NCBI RefSeq assembly: GCF_900086715.1
Contig: NZ_FLKH01000010.1
Span: 1-64,000, forward strand
Origin: Gracilibacillus timonensis
GTDB lineage: Bacteria > Bacillota > Bacilli > Bacillales > Amphibacillaceae
Length of the DNA stretch: 64,000 nt
Direction: 5' to 3'
The position numbers and the translations under genes were made by a program. Under the pieces are notes generated by a model, which was not told where the DNA came from, did no database searches, and saw nothing but the letters and a program-made list of their open reading frames with translations. Positions 17,703 to 27,525 of the stretch are shown here, piece after piece. Each line of letters starts with the position of its first letter. Position 1 is the stretch's first letter.

Positions 17703-17906
17703 ACCTTTCACCTTCCTTGATAGCTCATCATTATTTATATAAGATGTGACTTTTTGATTCTTAACTTCTAATACCCTATTATGATAAGACTTAACCCTAT
17801 CATCATAGGATAAATAAAAACAACAGCCACATGAATGCCTGATCATGACATCTATAAAAGCTGGCTGATACCATTTGTTATTTAGTAAATATACTTTGAT
17901 TTGCAA

Positions 17907-19109
17907 CTAATCAAACAGCAGATATAACATTGCGATCAGAAAGTAGAAACCTTGGCCAACGATCCACATACTCCATGGATTACTGATCACAACGGCACCA
18001 ATTAATAACAAGACAACGACCAGAGCAGGACCTATCATCATCTGCCAACAAGATCGTAATAATGCTGGGATATTCCACGGAATACTTTGCAGCAATTTAT
18101 CCTGAAGAAGAAATAGGGAAGAAACTGGATGTCATCTTCACAAATAATAAGATGACAATCATCGCCACCATTCCTTGCATCATTGGTGGTAAAAAGATGA
18201 TAGTAGTAATAATAATGAATAAACACAGAATAAATGAAACCAGATGACTCAGTTCTTGCTCAAAAGCTTTTCGCCAAAATTTGCGTAATACCTTGCATTG
18301 ATCTTGATAATCAAAGAGTAATCTCGAATTTTTGGAATTCATCAGTCCTTTTAGCATATGAGGTTTTCTTTGCACCTGTCCACTCATCTTTTGCACAAAG
18401 AACATATTCCACACCTTATCCTCATTTTTTTCGATTACCGTTTTCCAGTTCACATGGGTTAACTTCTGCAGTCATATCCACAGATTGGCGAAGGCCAGTA
18501 TGGTTATCCATCCCCAGGTAATATCCATTTCGTAAAAAAACCATAGCATTCTCGTCCCAGCCATAGCAGTCACTCCACCGATAGCAAGCAATAATTTCTT
18601 CCATACACCTAGTTAAAAAAATACCACTGTGGCAAGACCGTCAGTACCAGAATAGCTAACAATTTACCATACCAAATCCAATGAGGAGTCCGTGCAAATG
18701 ATGCGATCCCAATAGCTACAAGAGAAAAAAGAAATACTCTTAAACCAATCCTTCTCCAAAAAAGGTGTAGCCAAATATTATTCACCGTGAAAGGCAATCC
18801 AGTCAATTTCCACTCTACACTGGTTATAGGCAACACTGGTGCAACAAAAGAGAAGGTTATCATTAAAACGATCCATGCCATTAACATCAGATGTAGCACA
18901 TCATGGATAACGGCTTGGTAGGTTGCTAGTATCGGGATAGATTCTTGCACAACGTCATAAGCAGCCCATAGACCAATGCCAACAAAAATCGCTAAATAGA
19001 TCATGATCACCCAATCAAAGGCAACACCTGCTGCTTTTTTATACAGCAATTTCTTTTTCTGCATACGATGTTTCCGTAAAAACTGTAATATTTGTCTTGT
19101 TTCTTTCAT
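17907..19109 (-). pseudogene. EcsB-like ABC permease, broken by frameshifts and a stop
   Basis: About 1.2 kb would encode a protein near 400 aa, the EcsB length, but it is in pieces. The first 166 codons (MKETRQILQFLRKH... to PQWYFFN) end at a TAG near 18609. The protein continues in another frame as LGVWKKLLLAIGGVTAMAG, hits an in-frame TGA near 18465 (after ILAFANLWI), resumes as LQKLTHVNWKTVIEKNED, and shifts frame again near 18100, finishing as LLQSIPWNIPALLRSC... to LYLLFD. Membrane segments remain recognisable throughout. Its start overlaps the ecsA-like stop by ATGA. The family exports an unknown substrate and affects secretion. Confidence 0.82.
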
Positions 19110-19801
19110 TCCGTCGTTATCTTTGGAAATAACTGGAAACCGGCTATCCATTCTTCTTCTTCTATTTTTCCATGTGTAAGCATCATATAGCGATCAGCGA
19201 GGTCCTTTACCAATGCTAATTGGTAGGAGGTTAACAAAATGCTGGTTCCTTTTGCCGCTTTTTCTTGTAATAGCTTTAATAAATCATTGGTTGCATAAAT
19301 GTCCAACCCCATAAACGGCTCATCGATCAACAACAAGGAAACATCTGGTAAAAGCGCGCAGATCGTCTGGATTTTTTGACGCATCCCTTTTGATAAGGCT
19401 TCTGGGTACTCGTTTAATTTGTCGTTGATCTCAAAGGTTTCGGTTAACATTCGCACCCGATTTTCGAATGTATCCTCATCCATCTGATAGCTTTGCCCAT
19501 AGAGTTGAACATGCTGCATTGTGGTTAGTTCTGGCAGTAAAAAAGGTTCTTCAGGTATGTATGCTAATTGTCTTTTAAATGGGATAAAGTGCTGATCTTA
19601 ATCCATGTGATTTAAGTGAATTTGACCTTTTTTCTTTTCCTGCCACCCCTTAATTGTCTTCATAATCGTTGACTTACCAGCACCATTATGCCCGATCAAT
19701 GCCGTTATCGATCCTTGGGGCAGGGTAAATGTAATATCTGTCAAGATCGGTTGATGTTGAATGGCTACTTGCAGCCCTTTGACATCTAGCAAAAGCGTCA
19801 A
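19106..19801 (-). pseudogene. EcsA-like ABC ATPase with in-frame stop
   Basis: The ATPase reads through from MTLLLDVKGLQ to FPKITTE in one frame except for a TAA at 19598-19600. Before it is the Walker A motif IGHNGAGKST; after it come the Q-loop region (KRQLAYIPEEPFLLPEL), a degenerate signature (LSKGMRQKIQ), Walker B LLLIDEPFMGLD and the switch region. A stop between Walker A and the signature destroys the enzyme unless it is read through. As the partner permease is also broken, the operon is probably dead. A functional Ecs system may exist elsewhere. Confidence 0.85.
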
Positions 19802-19904
19802 CTCCTTTCTCGTTTGATTTGTTTTTATTTACGAAATCACAACACAAAAGGTTTCCTTAAGATTCATTTTTGCGGGCTCAGGAGTGGTGGGTAGTTCTTT
19901 ACTC

Positions 19905-20196
19905 TTATGGACTGTGGAATGGAATTTGCTCTTTTCAGTCCGCAAGATTGTTACGGACAAAACTTTGCGGGTTGGCCGGTTTTTGTCCGTTAGATCCATT
20001 CTTACGGACAAAACTTTGCGGGTTGGCCGGCTTTTGTCCGTTAGATTCATTCTTACGGACAAAACTTTGCCAGTTGACCGTTTTTTGTCCGTTAGATTCG
20101 TTCTTACGGACAAAACTTTGCCAGTTCATCGTTTTTTGTCCGCGAGATTCATTCTTACAGACAAAATTTCACGATTCAATGATTTTTTGTCCATAA
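19905..20196 (+). repeat. Palindromic repeat array B (5 x 51 bp plus one edge unit)
   Basis: One GGACTG-type unit starts at 19905. Five units follow at 19951, 20002, 20053, 20104 and 20155, each exactly 51 bp apart. In each, ACGGACAAAA (unit bases 3-12) faces TTTTGTCCGT (31-40) around an 18-base loop; the last unit is degenerate (ACAGAC, GTCCAT). Between hairpins the spacer TTAGATCCATTC is conserved. The array fills the gap between the thioredoxin terminator and the dead ecsA-like gene. Confidence 0.93.
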
Positions 20197-20227
20197 GACT
20201 TGCTCGCAACCTCCACTCCCAGCCTCA

Positions 20228-20267
20228 TAAAAAAGAGCTTCTACCGGCCAAAACCGATAAAAGCTCA
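20228..20267 (-). terminator. Intrinsic terminator of the thioredoxin gene
   Basis: GAGCTT (20235-20240) pairs with AAGCTC (20261-20266), extended inward through CCGG and CCG pairing with minor mismatches. The minus-strand transcript then runs into six T. It lies nine bases past the thioredoxin stop codon. Confidence 0.75.
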
Positions 20268-20275
20268 TGGTTGAC

Positions 20276-20596
20276 TTAGGCTAATTCCTCTTGTAAAAAG
20301 GTCAGCACATCATCAGGTGTCTTGGTATAAGCACTGTGGCGATGGGCAATCTTCTCACCATTTTGGAAAATGAGCAAGCTCGGAATCCCCATAACTTCGT
20401 ATTTTTCTGCTAATCCTGCCACTTCATCGCTATTTACCTGGTACCATTCATACTGATTATACTGCTCTAAAATATCACCAATAAACATGTCCATACGCTT
20501 ACAATCCGGACACCAATCGGCAAAAAATTTAATAATTACTGGTTTATCGGAAGCAATAACTTCATTAAATTGATCTACTGTTTGTATGGATTCCAT
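20276..20596 (-). CDS. Thioredoxin-family protein (YdbP-like)
   Basis: A 106-aa single thioredoxin domain. The redox motif is ADWCPDCKRM (Cys29 and Cys32), differing from the WCGPC of TrxA, and the cis-proline is in GIPSLLIFQNGE. It has no signal peptide and so acts in the cytoplasm. In B. subtilis the thioredoxin-like YdbP lies near the same genes. WCPDC-type proteins often serve specific partners rather than general reduction; the partner is unknown here. Confidence 0.87.
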   Translation of the reverse strand: MESIQTVDQFNEVIASDKPVIIKFFADWCPDCKRMDMFIGDILEQYNQYEWYQVNSDEVAGLAEKYEVMGIPSLLIFQNGEKIAHRHSAYTKTPDDVLTFLQEELA

Positions 20597-20669
20597 ATGT
20601 CAATCTCCTTTTATCATCTATCATAATCAAAAACTAGCATGTTTCTACTCGAAGTGCAACTTTTCTGAT

Positions 20670-21482
20670 TTAACGGTACTCTATCTTTCCTAACAAAAAT
20701 GCAGCCAATAGCCCCACGAAAAACATCACGCCACACATCACGTTCCCAAGCATGCTGGAGGTCCACCCCGGAAAAATAACGAAGATTGAGCCAATCACCA
20801 TTCCAATCACAAAGGCATAGGTCATAATAGGAAAGTTGTTCAGAAAGTAATTAATAATCTTACTCATAAAAATCAATCCGAGCAAAATGCCAGTCCCCGT
20901 CACCAATATAATTGGTAAATCCAGATCAGATACAGCAGTCATAATCGTACTGAAAGAACCCATAATCAGCAGCAGAAAAGATCCGCTAATACCTGGTAAA
21001 ATCATGGCCGTACTGGCTAGAAAACCGGATCCGAACAGCCATAAATAAGTGGACATCGTCAAATCAGTGACAGCATCTCCCTCACTCGTGCGAAAAAACA
21101 ACATCAGGCTGACAAGTCCTGCACCAATTAATAACAACACAACATGTTGCAACTTAAATGTTTTGTTTGCCTGTGATTTATGAAATAGAAACGGCAATAC
21201 CCCAATAATTAACCCTAAAAAGGCGAATTGTGTCTGCTGTGGGTAGTGTTCAAACAGCCATTCAATCAGATTGGCTAATGCAAAAGCGGCCAGCACCATC
21301 CCGATCCCCAATGGTATTAAAAAGGAAAGATGCTTCTTATAATCTCTGCTGAATATCCCATTAATCGCTGCAATTAAGCGTTCATAGATACCTAATACAA
21401 CGGCAATCGTTCCACCACTCACCCCTGGGATGACATCACTTGCCCCCATCAATAACCCACGAAAAATATTACGCCATTCCAT
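20670..21482 (-). CDS. DUF368 membrane protein, PopT-like undecaprenyl phosphate transporter
   Basis: A 270-aa membrane protein with two internal half-repeats marked by MGASDVIPGVSGGTIAVV near residue 13 and AMILPGISGSFLLLIMG near residue 160. This is the DUF368 signature. Members (PopT in Staphylococcus aureus) return undecaprenyl phosphate across the membrane for cell-wall synthesis; this assignment comes from published family work, not from the sequence alone. It begins two bases after the stop of the CapA-like gene, so the pair is an operon. Confidence 0.88.
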   Translation of the reverse strand: MEWRNIFRGLLMGASDVIPGVSGGTIAVVLGIYERLIAAINGIFSRDYKKHLSFLIPLGIGMVLAAFALANLIEWLFEHYPQQTQFAFLGLIIGVLPFLFHKSQANKTFKLQHVVLLLIGAGLVSLMLFFRTSEGDAVTDLTMSTYLWLFGSGFLASTAMILPGISGSFLLLIMGSFSTIMTAVSDLDLPIILVTGTGILLGLIFMSKIINYFLNNFPIMTYAFVIGMVIGSIFVIFPGWTSSMLGNVMCGVMFFVGLLAAFLLGKIEYR

Positions 21483-21484
21483 CC

Positions 21485-22639
21485 TTATTCTGCTCCTTTA
21501 CGAATAAATTCTAACGACGGCATGTATTGCGACATATGTGCCTCGATATCCGTCAACGTTTGTTCTGGATCTTCTTCCATTTGCTCCACTGCCACTGCCT
21601 CCAGCGGAACAACACGCAGATCTCTTAATATATCCCCGTCTTCCTCAAATTCCACAAACGTTGATAAAAATCGGGGAGCCTCTATCCTTGTCTGGTTATC
21701 CTCTTTGACGACATCAAATTGCAGAACCCCTCCAATCCGATTATAGAACTGATATTGGCCAGATAGAAAATTACCTAATGAATAGGCCGCCAAGGTTGGT
21801 TGTCCATCTTTACCCTCCAGCCACTCAACTGGCTGCAGCACATGGGGATGATGACCGATCACAACCTCAACGCCAAGATCCGCTGCATACTGAGCCCAAT
21901 CTCGCTGCTCTTGATTCGGCGTACGCTGCTCCTCTTGTCCAGCATGAATACTGACGATCGTGATATCCGCCAAATCCTCTGCCCTTTCTACTTCATCTGC
22001 CATTTGCTCGCGATCAAGAAAATTAACTAAATAATCCTTCCCTGTTGGAACAGGGATCCCATTGGTTCCATATGTATAGCTGAGAAAGGCGATCGAAATA
22101 CCTTGCTCAGTATCTAACACCCTAATATTATCCTGATCCGCCTCACTCTTAAAGGCACCTGTATAAGGCATTCCAATTTGTTCATACTGGCTGATTGCGT
22201 TCTGTATCGCCTCTTCACCAGCATCCAAGGTATGATTATTAGCCATGGTCACCATATCCACGCCGGCGTCTTGTAAATCGGCACCAATCTCATACGGACT
22301 GTTAAACTGTGGGTAACCGGATAAACCTAACTCCTCACCACCCATGATGGTTTCTTGATTAGCCATCGTAATCGACGGTTCGGATAAAAAAGGTTTCACC
22401 TCTTCCAACATTGGTTGAAAATCATAGCGCTCTCCGTTCCAGGCGCCGTCATAGACCCTGTCATGAATCAAAACATCCCCAACCGCTGCCACCGTAATAC
22501 TTGGTGTCAACCATTCTGAAGCTTTTTCTTCTACGGAAGAATGATAGTCAGACTGCTGACCTGCTTCTTGTCCATCATTTTCTGCACAGGCTGTCAGCAG
22601 CAGGAAAACAAACAGACTGAAAAAACAAAACTTTCTCAT
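21485..22639 (-). CDS. CapA-family metallophosphatase-like lipoprotein
   Basis: A 384-aa lipoprotein with signal peptide MRKFCFFSLFVFLLLTAC (lipobox Cys18). The body has CapA/PgsA features: TVAAVGDVLIHDRVYDGA, the MANQETIMGG motif, MANNHTLDAGE, SIHAGQEEQ and IGHHPHVLQPVEW, which supply the metal-binding Asp, Asn and His residues. CapA proteins take part in poly-gamma-glutamate export, but no pgsB or pgsC lies nearby. The neighbour downstream is a lipid-carrier transporter of the DUF368 family, suggesting an envelope role. Confidence 0.87.
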   Translation of the reverse strand: MRKFCFFSLFVFLLLTACAENDGQEAGQQSDYHSSVEEKASEWLTPSITVAAVGDVLIHDRVYDGAWNGERYDFQPMLEEVKPFLSEPSITMANQETIMGGEELGLSGYPQFNSPYEIGADLQDAGVDMVTMANNHTLDAGEEAIQNAISQYEQIGMPYTGAFKSEADQDNIRVLDTEQGISIAFLSYTYGTNGIPVPTGKDYLVNFLDREQMADEVERAEDLADITIVSIHAGQEEQRTPNQEQRDWAQYAADLGVEVVIGHHPHVLQPVEWLEGKDGQPTLAAYSLGNFLSGQYQFYNRIGGVLQFDVVKEDNQTRIEAPRFLSTFVEFEEDGDILRDLRVVPLEAVAVEQMEEDPEQTLTDIEAHMSQYMPSLEFIRKGAE

Positions 22640-22787
22640 CTTATAAACTCCTTGCTGCAGATTTCTTACATTCTAACATGGTTTGGCATGGATTTCTCAC
22701 TTTTTCACTAAATTTTTCACCGTTTAGCTGACTGTAACCATCCAATCGCCTCAACTAACATTCAGTGAAATCCTCACTAAATGAAGG

Positions 22788-23066
22788 TCATTTTACCCCT
22801 AAGTCATATTTTTCTTTTAGGCTGTCAGGTGCCATCTTTACCATCTGTTGCAAAATAAGTGTAGCAATAAAAACATCATCAAACAAACCTAATACGAGCA
22901 GATAATCTGGGATGATATCAAAAGGGAAAACAAGATAAACTGCAATAAAAAGGGTCGAGATGATTTTTGCCAGACGATTTACTTCTTTCGAAAGAAAAAA
23001 TTCTTTAAAAAATGGGATCGATTGGTGAAATCGAAAAAGGAATTTCATTCGCCGCATGAACCGCAT
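22788..23066 (-). CDS. YkvA/DUF1232 small membrane protein
   Basis: A 92-aa protein. The DUF1232 core is visible as NRLAKIISTLFIAVYLVFPFD followed by IIPDYLLVLGLFDDVFIATLIL, a membrane-associated hairpin with the conserved P-D-x-I-P-D pattern. The N-terminus is basic. Its function is unknown. The 275 bp between it and typA hold a 9-bp inverted repeat at 23193-23225 and nothing else I recognise. Confidence 0.75.
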   Translation of the reverse strand: MRFMRRMKFLFRFHQSIPFFKEFFLSKEVNRLAKIISTLFIAVYLVFPFDIIPDYLLVLGLFDDVFIATLILQQMVKMAPDSLKEKYDLGVK

Positions 23067-23192
23067 CCTTCCACCTCACTTCTAGCTTATGTTAGCGGGT
23101 CATCGTTATAGAACGATCCCCTCCTTACTTTTCATGGTTTCATCATACTTGTTTGATCAGCTAACTTCCATACATAGCCTCTTTCATGAGGA

Positions 23193-23225
23193 AATCCTCA
23201 GCTGCATGGTTGCTAACTGAGGATT
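23193..23225. other. 9-bp inverted repeat downstream of typA
   Basis: AATCCTCAG (23193-23201) and CTGAGGATT (23217-23225) are exact complements around a 15-base loop. There is no clear T run, so it is a weak candidate for the typA terminator or an operator for the DUF1232 gene. Confidence 0.4.
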
Positions 23226-23340
23226 CATTTATCACAGCGGTAAGCGTCCGTAAGCTCCCCTGCTGTAAAAAGTATTCATACGAATAGAAGCTGAGAAACA
23301 TCGGACTCTATTCATCCTAAATAAGTCTCGCTTTATCACC

Positions 23341-25167
23341 TTAGGCCTTTTTTTTGGCTGCTTTTTCTCGTTCATTTTTGTTTAAGATTTTCTTGCGTAA
23401 ACGGATCGAATCAGGGGTTACTTCGCAATATTCGTCATCATCCAAATACTGAATCGCTTCTTCTAAGGACAAAGTACGTGTCTTTCGAATCGTTGCGGTC
23501 TGATCCTTTGTTGCAGAACGCACGTTGGTTAAATGTTTCTCCTTCGTGATATTAACCGTTAAGTCGTTCTCACGATTATGCTCGCCAACGATCATGCCAG
23601 CATATACCTCTGTGGTCGGCTCGACAAAGATTATCCCACGGTCCTCCAAGTTCATAATACCATAGGTAGAAGCCTTCCCATTCTCTAAGGAAACCAAGAC
23701 ACCCTCACGACGACCACCAACCTGACCTTTCACAAATGGGGCATACTCTTCAAAGGTATGGTTCATAATACCATAACCACGTGTTTGCGTCATAAATTCT
23801 GTTGCATAACCAATCAACCCACGAGATGGTACTTTAAATTCCATCCTGACTTGTCCTGTACCATGATTAGCCATATCAAGCATTTCACCCTTACGAGAAC
23901 CTAAAGACTCCATTACTGGTCCAGTGTAATCCTCTGGCACATCAATCTGCACTCGTTCCACCGGTTCACATTTGACACCATCGATTTCTTTAATAATAAC
24001 CTCTGGCTTTGATAACTGAAGCTCATAGCCTTCCCGGCGCATATTTTCTACTAAAATAGACAGGTGTAACTCCCCGCGTCCGGAAACAACCCATGCATCA
24101 GGAGAATCAGTTGGATCCACCCGTAAACTTACATCGGTTTCTAATTGAGACAACAACCGCTCCTCGATTTGGCGAGAAGTGATATACTTGCCTTCTCTTC
24201 CGGCAAATGGACTATTGTTAACGACAAAAGTCATTTGCAAGGTCGGCTCATCAATTCGTAAGATCGGTAATGCTTCCTGATGTTCCGTCGGGCAAACCGT
24301 CTCTCCTACGTTGATATCCTCCATACCTGTAACCGCAATGATGTCACCGGCCGTTGCTTCCTTGATTTCAATTCGCTTCAGGCCAATAAAACCAAATAGC
24401 TTGGTTACACGGAAGTTTTTGATCGAGCCATCGGTTTTCATTAGGGATACCTGTTGTCCTACCTTGATTGAACCTCTGAATACACGTCCAACTCCGATAC
24501 GACCTAAATAGTCATTGTAATCCAACATCGTTATCTGAAACTGCAATGGTTCCTCTGCATTATCGATTGGCGCTGGAATCTTCTCCAAAATCGTTTCAAA
24601 GATCGGTTCCATGGTTTCCTGTTGTTCTTCATCAGGATAGCTGGACGTTCCATTTAATGCGGAAGCATAAACAACCGGGAATTCCAATTGCTCATCATCG
24701 GCGCCAAGCTCGATAAACAGGTCCAGCACCTCATCAATTACCTCGTCAGGGCGGGCATTCGGACGATCAATTTTGTTCAAGACAACGACAGGTTGCAATT
24801 TTTGCTCTAATGCCTTTTTCAACACAAAACGGGTTTGTGGCATACAGCCTTCATAAGCGTCCACCACTAGCAATACACCATCTACCATCTTCATGATCCG
24901 TTCTACCTCACCACCAAAATCGGCATGTCCAGGTGTATCCAAGATATTAATACGCGTATCTTGATAGTTAATCGCTGTGTTCTTCGCCAAAATCGTAATC
25001 CCGCGTTCCTTTTCGATATCGTTAGAGTCCATAGCACGTTCTGCTACCTGCTCATGTTCATGGAAAGTACCAGAATAGCGGAGTAACTGATCCACTAATG
25101 TCGTTTTGCCATGGTCAACATGGGCAATAATTGCAATATTACGAAGATTTTCTCTTAATTGCGTCAT
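23341..25167 (-). CDS. typA: Ribosome-associated GTPase TypA/BipA
   Basis: A 608-aa translational GTPase. G1 is [17 protein letters not shown], the switch I region has [11 protein letters not shown]3 is [15 protein letters not shown], and G4 is [12 protein letters not shown]-like domains II, III and V follow, and the BipA-specific C-terminal domain includes [16 protein letters not shown]. The lysine-rich tail ([11 protein letters not shown]) is usual. TypA helps 50S assembly, mainly at low temperature or under stress. It is monocistronic. Confidence 0.96.
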   Translation of the reverse strand: MTQLRENLRNIAIIAHVDHGKTTLVDQLLRYSGTFHEHEQVAERAMDSNDIEKERGITILAKNTAINYQDTRINILDTPGHADFGGEVERIMKMVDGVLLVVDAYEGCMPQTRFVLKKALEQKLQPVVVLNKIDRPNARPDEVIDEVLDLFIELGADDEQLEFPVVYASALNGTSSYPDEEQQETMEPIFETILEKIPAPIDNAEEPLQFQITMLDYNDYLGRIGVGRVFRGSIKVGQQVSLMKTDGSIKNFRVTKLFGFIGLKRIEIKEATAGDIIAVTGMEDINVGETVCPTEHQEALPILRIDEPTLQMTFVVNNSPFAGREGKYITSRQIEERLLSQLETDVSLRVDPTDSPDAWVVSGRGELHLSILVENMRREGYELQLSKPEVIIKEIDGVKCEPVERVQIDVPEDYTGPVMESLGSRKGEMLDMANHGTGQVRMEFKVPSRGLIGYATEFMTQTRGYGIMNHTFEEYAPFVKGQVGGRREGVLVSLENGKASTYGIMNLEDRGIIFVEPTTEVYAGMIVGEHNRENDLTVNITKEKHLTNVRSATKDQTATIRKTRTLSLEEAIQYLDDDEYCEVTPDSIRLRKKILNKNEREKAAKKKA

Positions 25168-25261
25168 TTTTTTCTCTCCTTATTATTAAAAAACGTACCG
25201 TGTTTTATCATTCAATATGTTCCACAACTAACCTAGTATACCACAATTAAGAGAATTTGTA

Positions 25262-26620
25262 TCATTTTTTAGGATTTTTTTCGAATTTCGCAAAAGAAAT
25301 GGTGAATTGCGCCCCGCCTTCTGGTCGATTAGCCGCCTTGATCGTTCCATTTGATTGTTCGACAATCGCCCTGGCAATCGCTAAGCCTAATCCCGTTTCT
25401 CCACTATCGCCTTTGATAAATCGGTGGAAGATTTTCTTAATAATTTCTTCTTCAATACCCGGGCCATCATCTTGCACCTTCATTTTTAACTTATCCTCTT
25501 CCATAACAGCCATCACTTCAACCTTTGTTTCTGCATGTCTGATCGCATTGGCCACCAGGTTCATCACGGCCTGAAGTAGTTTTTCTTCATCGGCATACAG
25601 TTGCACGCCTTCACTATGTTCCAGTGTGATATCAATCCCTCGCTCATTGGCAATAGGTAATGCCCTCTCCATCACCTTCTCCATGAAGTCAGAGACATCT
25701 ATCGGTTCCGCATGGTAAATATCGGCCTCACTATCCAGCTTGGCCAACAAAATAATCTCATTAATGATTTTCTTTAAGCGATTAATCTCCACTACCATGA
25801 CATTTAAGCCTCGATCCTTTTCCTCGCCTTCAAATATACCGTCACGAATCCCCTCCGCATAACCTTGAATCGTCATCAGCGGTGTCTTCAGCTCATGACT
25901 GGCATTTTGGAAAAAGTGGCGCTGTGACTGAATAAAGCTGTTTAATTCGTCCGCCATTTCTCGCACACTTTCCTCTACCTCTTTGATTTCTCCCGTTGCC
26001 TTGATCGTTTCCATATCATCAAACTGCCGCTTCTCAATTTTCTTCATTTGATGGCGTAATTGCGTCAATGGTGTAACCAGCTTGGTGGTTAAATAATGAC
26101 TAAGCAAAACCGTTACCGCAATCCCAATTAAGAAGATGACGACTAGACGATTAATCAGGCTCTTCTGTACCCCCTGCAAATCATCGAGCGGTGTCAAGAG
26201 CACCAGCTGCTGGGTAGATACAGGAGAGAGGAAAGGAATAATTGATACCACATAACGATCCTCCTGCCCTTGCCACAAAGGCTGTGATCTGCTGTTTAGG
26301 TCGTACTGCTCTAGCCAGCTTTCCAAAATATTCATATTGCCAATTGAAGAAAAAATAATCTGATCACTATCCTGATCATAGGCAAAAACCTCTAAATTAT
26401 ATTCGCCCAGCAGCTGTAATAATCGCTGTTCATTCGTGGTATCATTTAAATCCTGTGACATGATAAAATCGACAACCAGTTCTCCTTTATCCGCTAATTG
26501 ACGCTGTTCGTCCTTAATCAGCATTTGCAGCATTTGCGAGTAAATGGTAATCCCTGCCACTGTCATGATCACAACTAATAGGGTGGTAAAAGCAATGGTT
26601 AATTGATATTGCAGCTTCAT
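25262..26620 (-). CDS. cssS: Sensor histidine kinase, CssS-like
   Basis: A 452-aa membrane kinase, the length of CssS. Transmembrane helices lie at about residues 8-30 and 158-178, with an extracytoplasmic domain of about 125 residues between them. A HAMP domain follows, then the HisKA box with His242 in FFQNASHELKTPLMT, and the ATPase domain with NLVANAIRHAE, DDGPGI and GLGLAIARAIVEQ. CssS senses misfolded secreted proteins at the outer membrane face. It is downstream of and overlaps its response regulator (ATGA) and faces an HtrA-type protease, the cssRS-htrB layout of B. subtilis. Confidence 0.88.
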   Translation of the reverse strand: MKLQYQLTIAFTTLLVVIMTVAGITIYSQMLQMLIKDEQRQLADKGELVVDFIMSQDLNDTTNEQRLLQLLGEYNLEVFAYDQDSDQIIFSSIGNMNILESWLEQYDLNSRSQPLWQGQEDRYVVSIIPFLSPVSTQQLVLLTPLDDLQGVQKSLINRLVVIFLIGIAVTVLLSHYLTTKLVTPLTQLRHQMKKIEKRQFDDMETIKATGEIKEVEESVREMADELNSFIQSQRHFFQNASHELKTPLMTIQGYAEGIRDGIFEGEEKDRGLNVMVVEINRLKKIINEIILLAKLDSEADIYHAEPIDVSDFMEKVMERALPIANERGIDITLEHSEGVQLYADEEKLLQAVMNLVANAIRHAETKVEVMAVMEEDKLKMKVQDDGPGIEEEIIKKIFHRFIKGDSGETGLGLAIARAIVEQSNGTIKAANRPEGGAQFTISFAKFEKNPKK

Positions 26621-27306
26621 CGTTCATCCTCATATTCTAACCGATAACCATATCCCCAGACCGTTTCGATCGGAAAATGTTCCAGCTTCTTTCGCAAGCG
26701 TTTGATTAAATCATCTACGGCACGATCACTACCAAAATAATCATCACCCCAAACCCTTAATAAGAGCTCTTCCCGGGAAAAGGCCCGATTGGGATGCTGC
26801 GTTAGAATAACGAGCATATCGAATTCCTTTGACGTCACATCAACTTCATCTCCATGCCAATGAACCAAACGACCGGCTTTATCAATCTCTAACCCTCCGA
26901 GCCGAAGCATCTGCTCATCGGGATTATCGGAGAGCGGTCGCGCTTCTGTTCGTTTGAATAATCGTTTAATGCGTGCAACTAGCTCCCTCGGGCTGAATGG
27001 CTTGGTCAAATAATCGTCACTGCCCAACTCCAAACCTAGAATTTTATCCACTTCCTCATCTTTCGCCGAGATAATAATAATTGGCACCTCGCTTACCTGA
27101 CGGATCTTCTTACATAATTCATACCCATCCATACCTGGCAGCATAATATCGAGGATCCACATATCTGGCTGACCATCTTGCGCTTTCTCCCAAGCCTCTT
27201 CTGCATCTTGTAATAAATGAACATGATAACCCTCTTTAACTAAATAGGCCTTCACTATATCTCGAATATTCCGATCATCTTCTACTATATATATCATTTG
27301 ATTCAT
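26617..27306 (-). CDS. cssR: Response regulator, CssR-like
   Basis: A 229-aa OmpR/PhoB-type regulator. The receiver domain has the acidic pair ED-D near residue 9-11, the phospho-acceptor Asp53 in WILDIMLPGMDGYE, and Lys in YLTKPFSPRELVAR. The C-terminal winged helix covers about residues 130-229 (EVDVTSKEFDMLVILTQHP, then DRAVDDLIKRLRKKLE as recognition helix). It overlaps the kinase gene by four bases. Its promoter region is shared with the divergent protease gene, which holds a 14-bp direct repeat that could be its binding site. Confidence 0.9.
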   Translation of the reverse strand: MNQMIYIVEDDRNIRDIVKAYLVKEGYHVHLLQDAEEAWEKAQDGQPDMWILDIMLPGMDGYELCKKIRQVSEVPIIIISAKDEEVDKILGLELGSDDYLTKPFSPRELVARIKRLFKRTEARPLSDNPDEQMLRLGGLEIDKAGRLVHWHGDEVDVTSKEFDMLVILTQHPNRAFSREELLLRVWGDDYFGSDRAVDDLIKRLRKKLEHFPIETVWGYGYRLEYEDER

Positions 27307-27363
27307 CCCATTAAACCTCCCTGATTTGACTCGCGGGTTTCACACATAGGTATCTATCTTATC

Positions 27364-27438
27364 TTACACATATTTTCGCATATTTCCGAAAAAAAATTAA
27401 GCACGGATGCATAAATAGTTACATTTACACATATTTTC
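27364..27438. promoter_or_regulatory. 14-bp direct repeats between cssR and htrB
   Basis: TTACACATATTTTC occurs twice without mismatch, at 27364-27377 and 27425-27438, 61 bp apart (about six helical turns). The sites lie between the divergent regulator and protease genes. A CssR-like regulator is the obvious candidate to bind them. A TATGAT hexamer at 27474-27479 may be the -10 of the protease gene; no good -35 is seen, as expected for an activated promoter. Confidence 0.6.
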
Positions 27439-27525
27439 TACAATTATCACATGTTTGTACCTCAAAAAAAGGGTATGATTATAGTAAGAAATCAAACAAC
27501 AAATCGACGAAAGGTTGTGAAATAA

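Noticed and set aside
19106-19801. Programmed stop-codon read-through in the EcsA-like gene
   Set aside because: The downstream permease gene carries several further lesions, so simple decay explains it better.
19829-20279. Long overlapping frames with repeated amino acid blocks on both strands of the repeat arrays (also at 29900-30294 and 59441-59722)
   Set aside because: A 51-bp period is a multiple of three, so any frame without a stop in one unit stays open across the whole array. They lack ribosome sites and appear on both strands at once.
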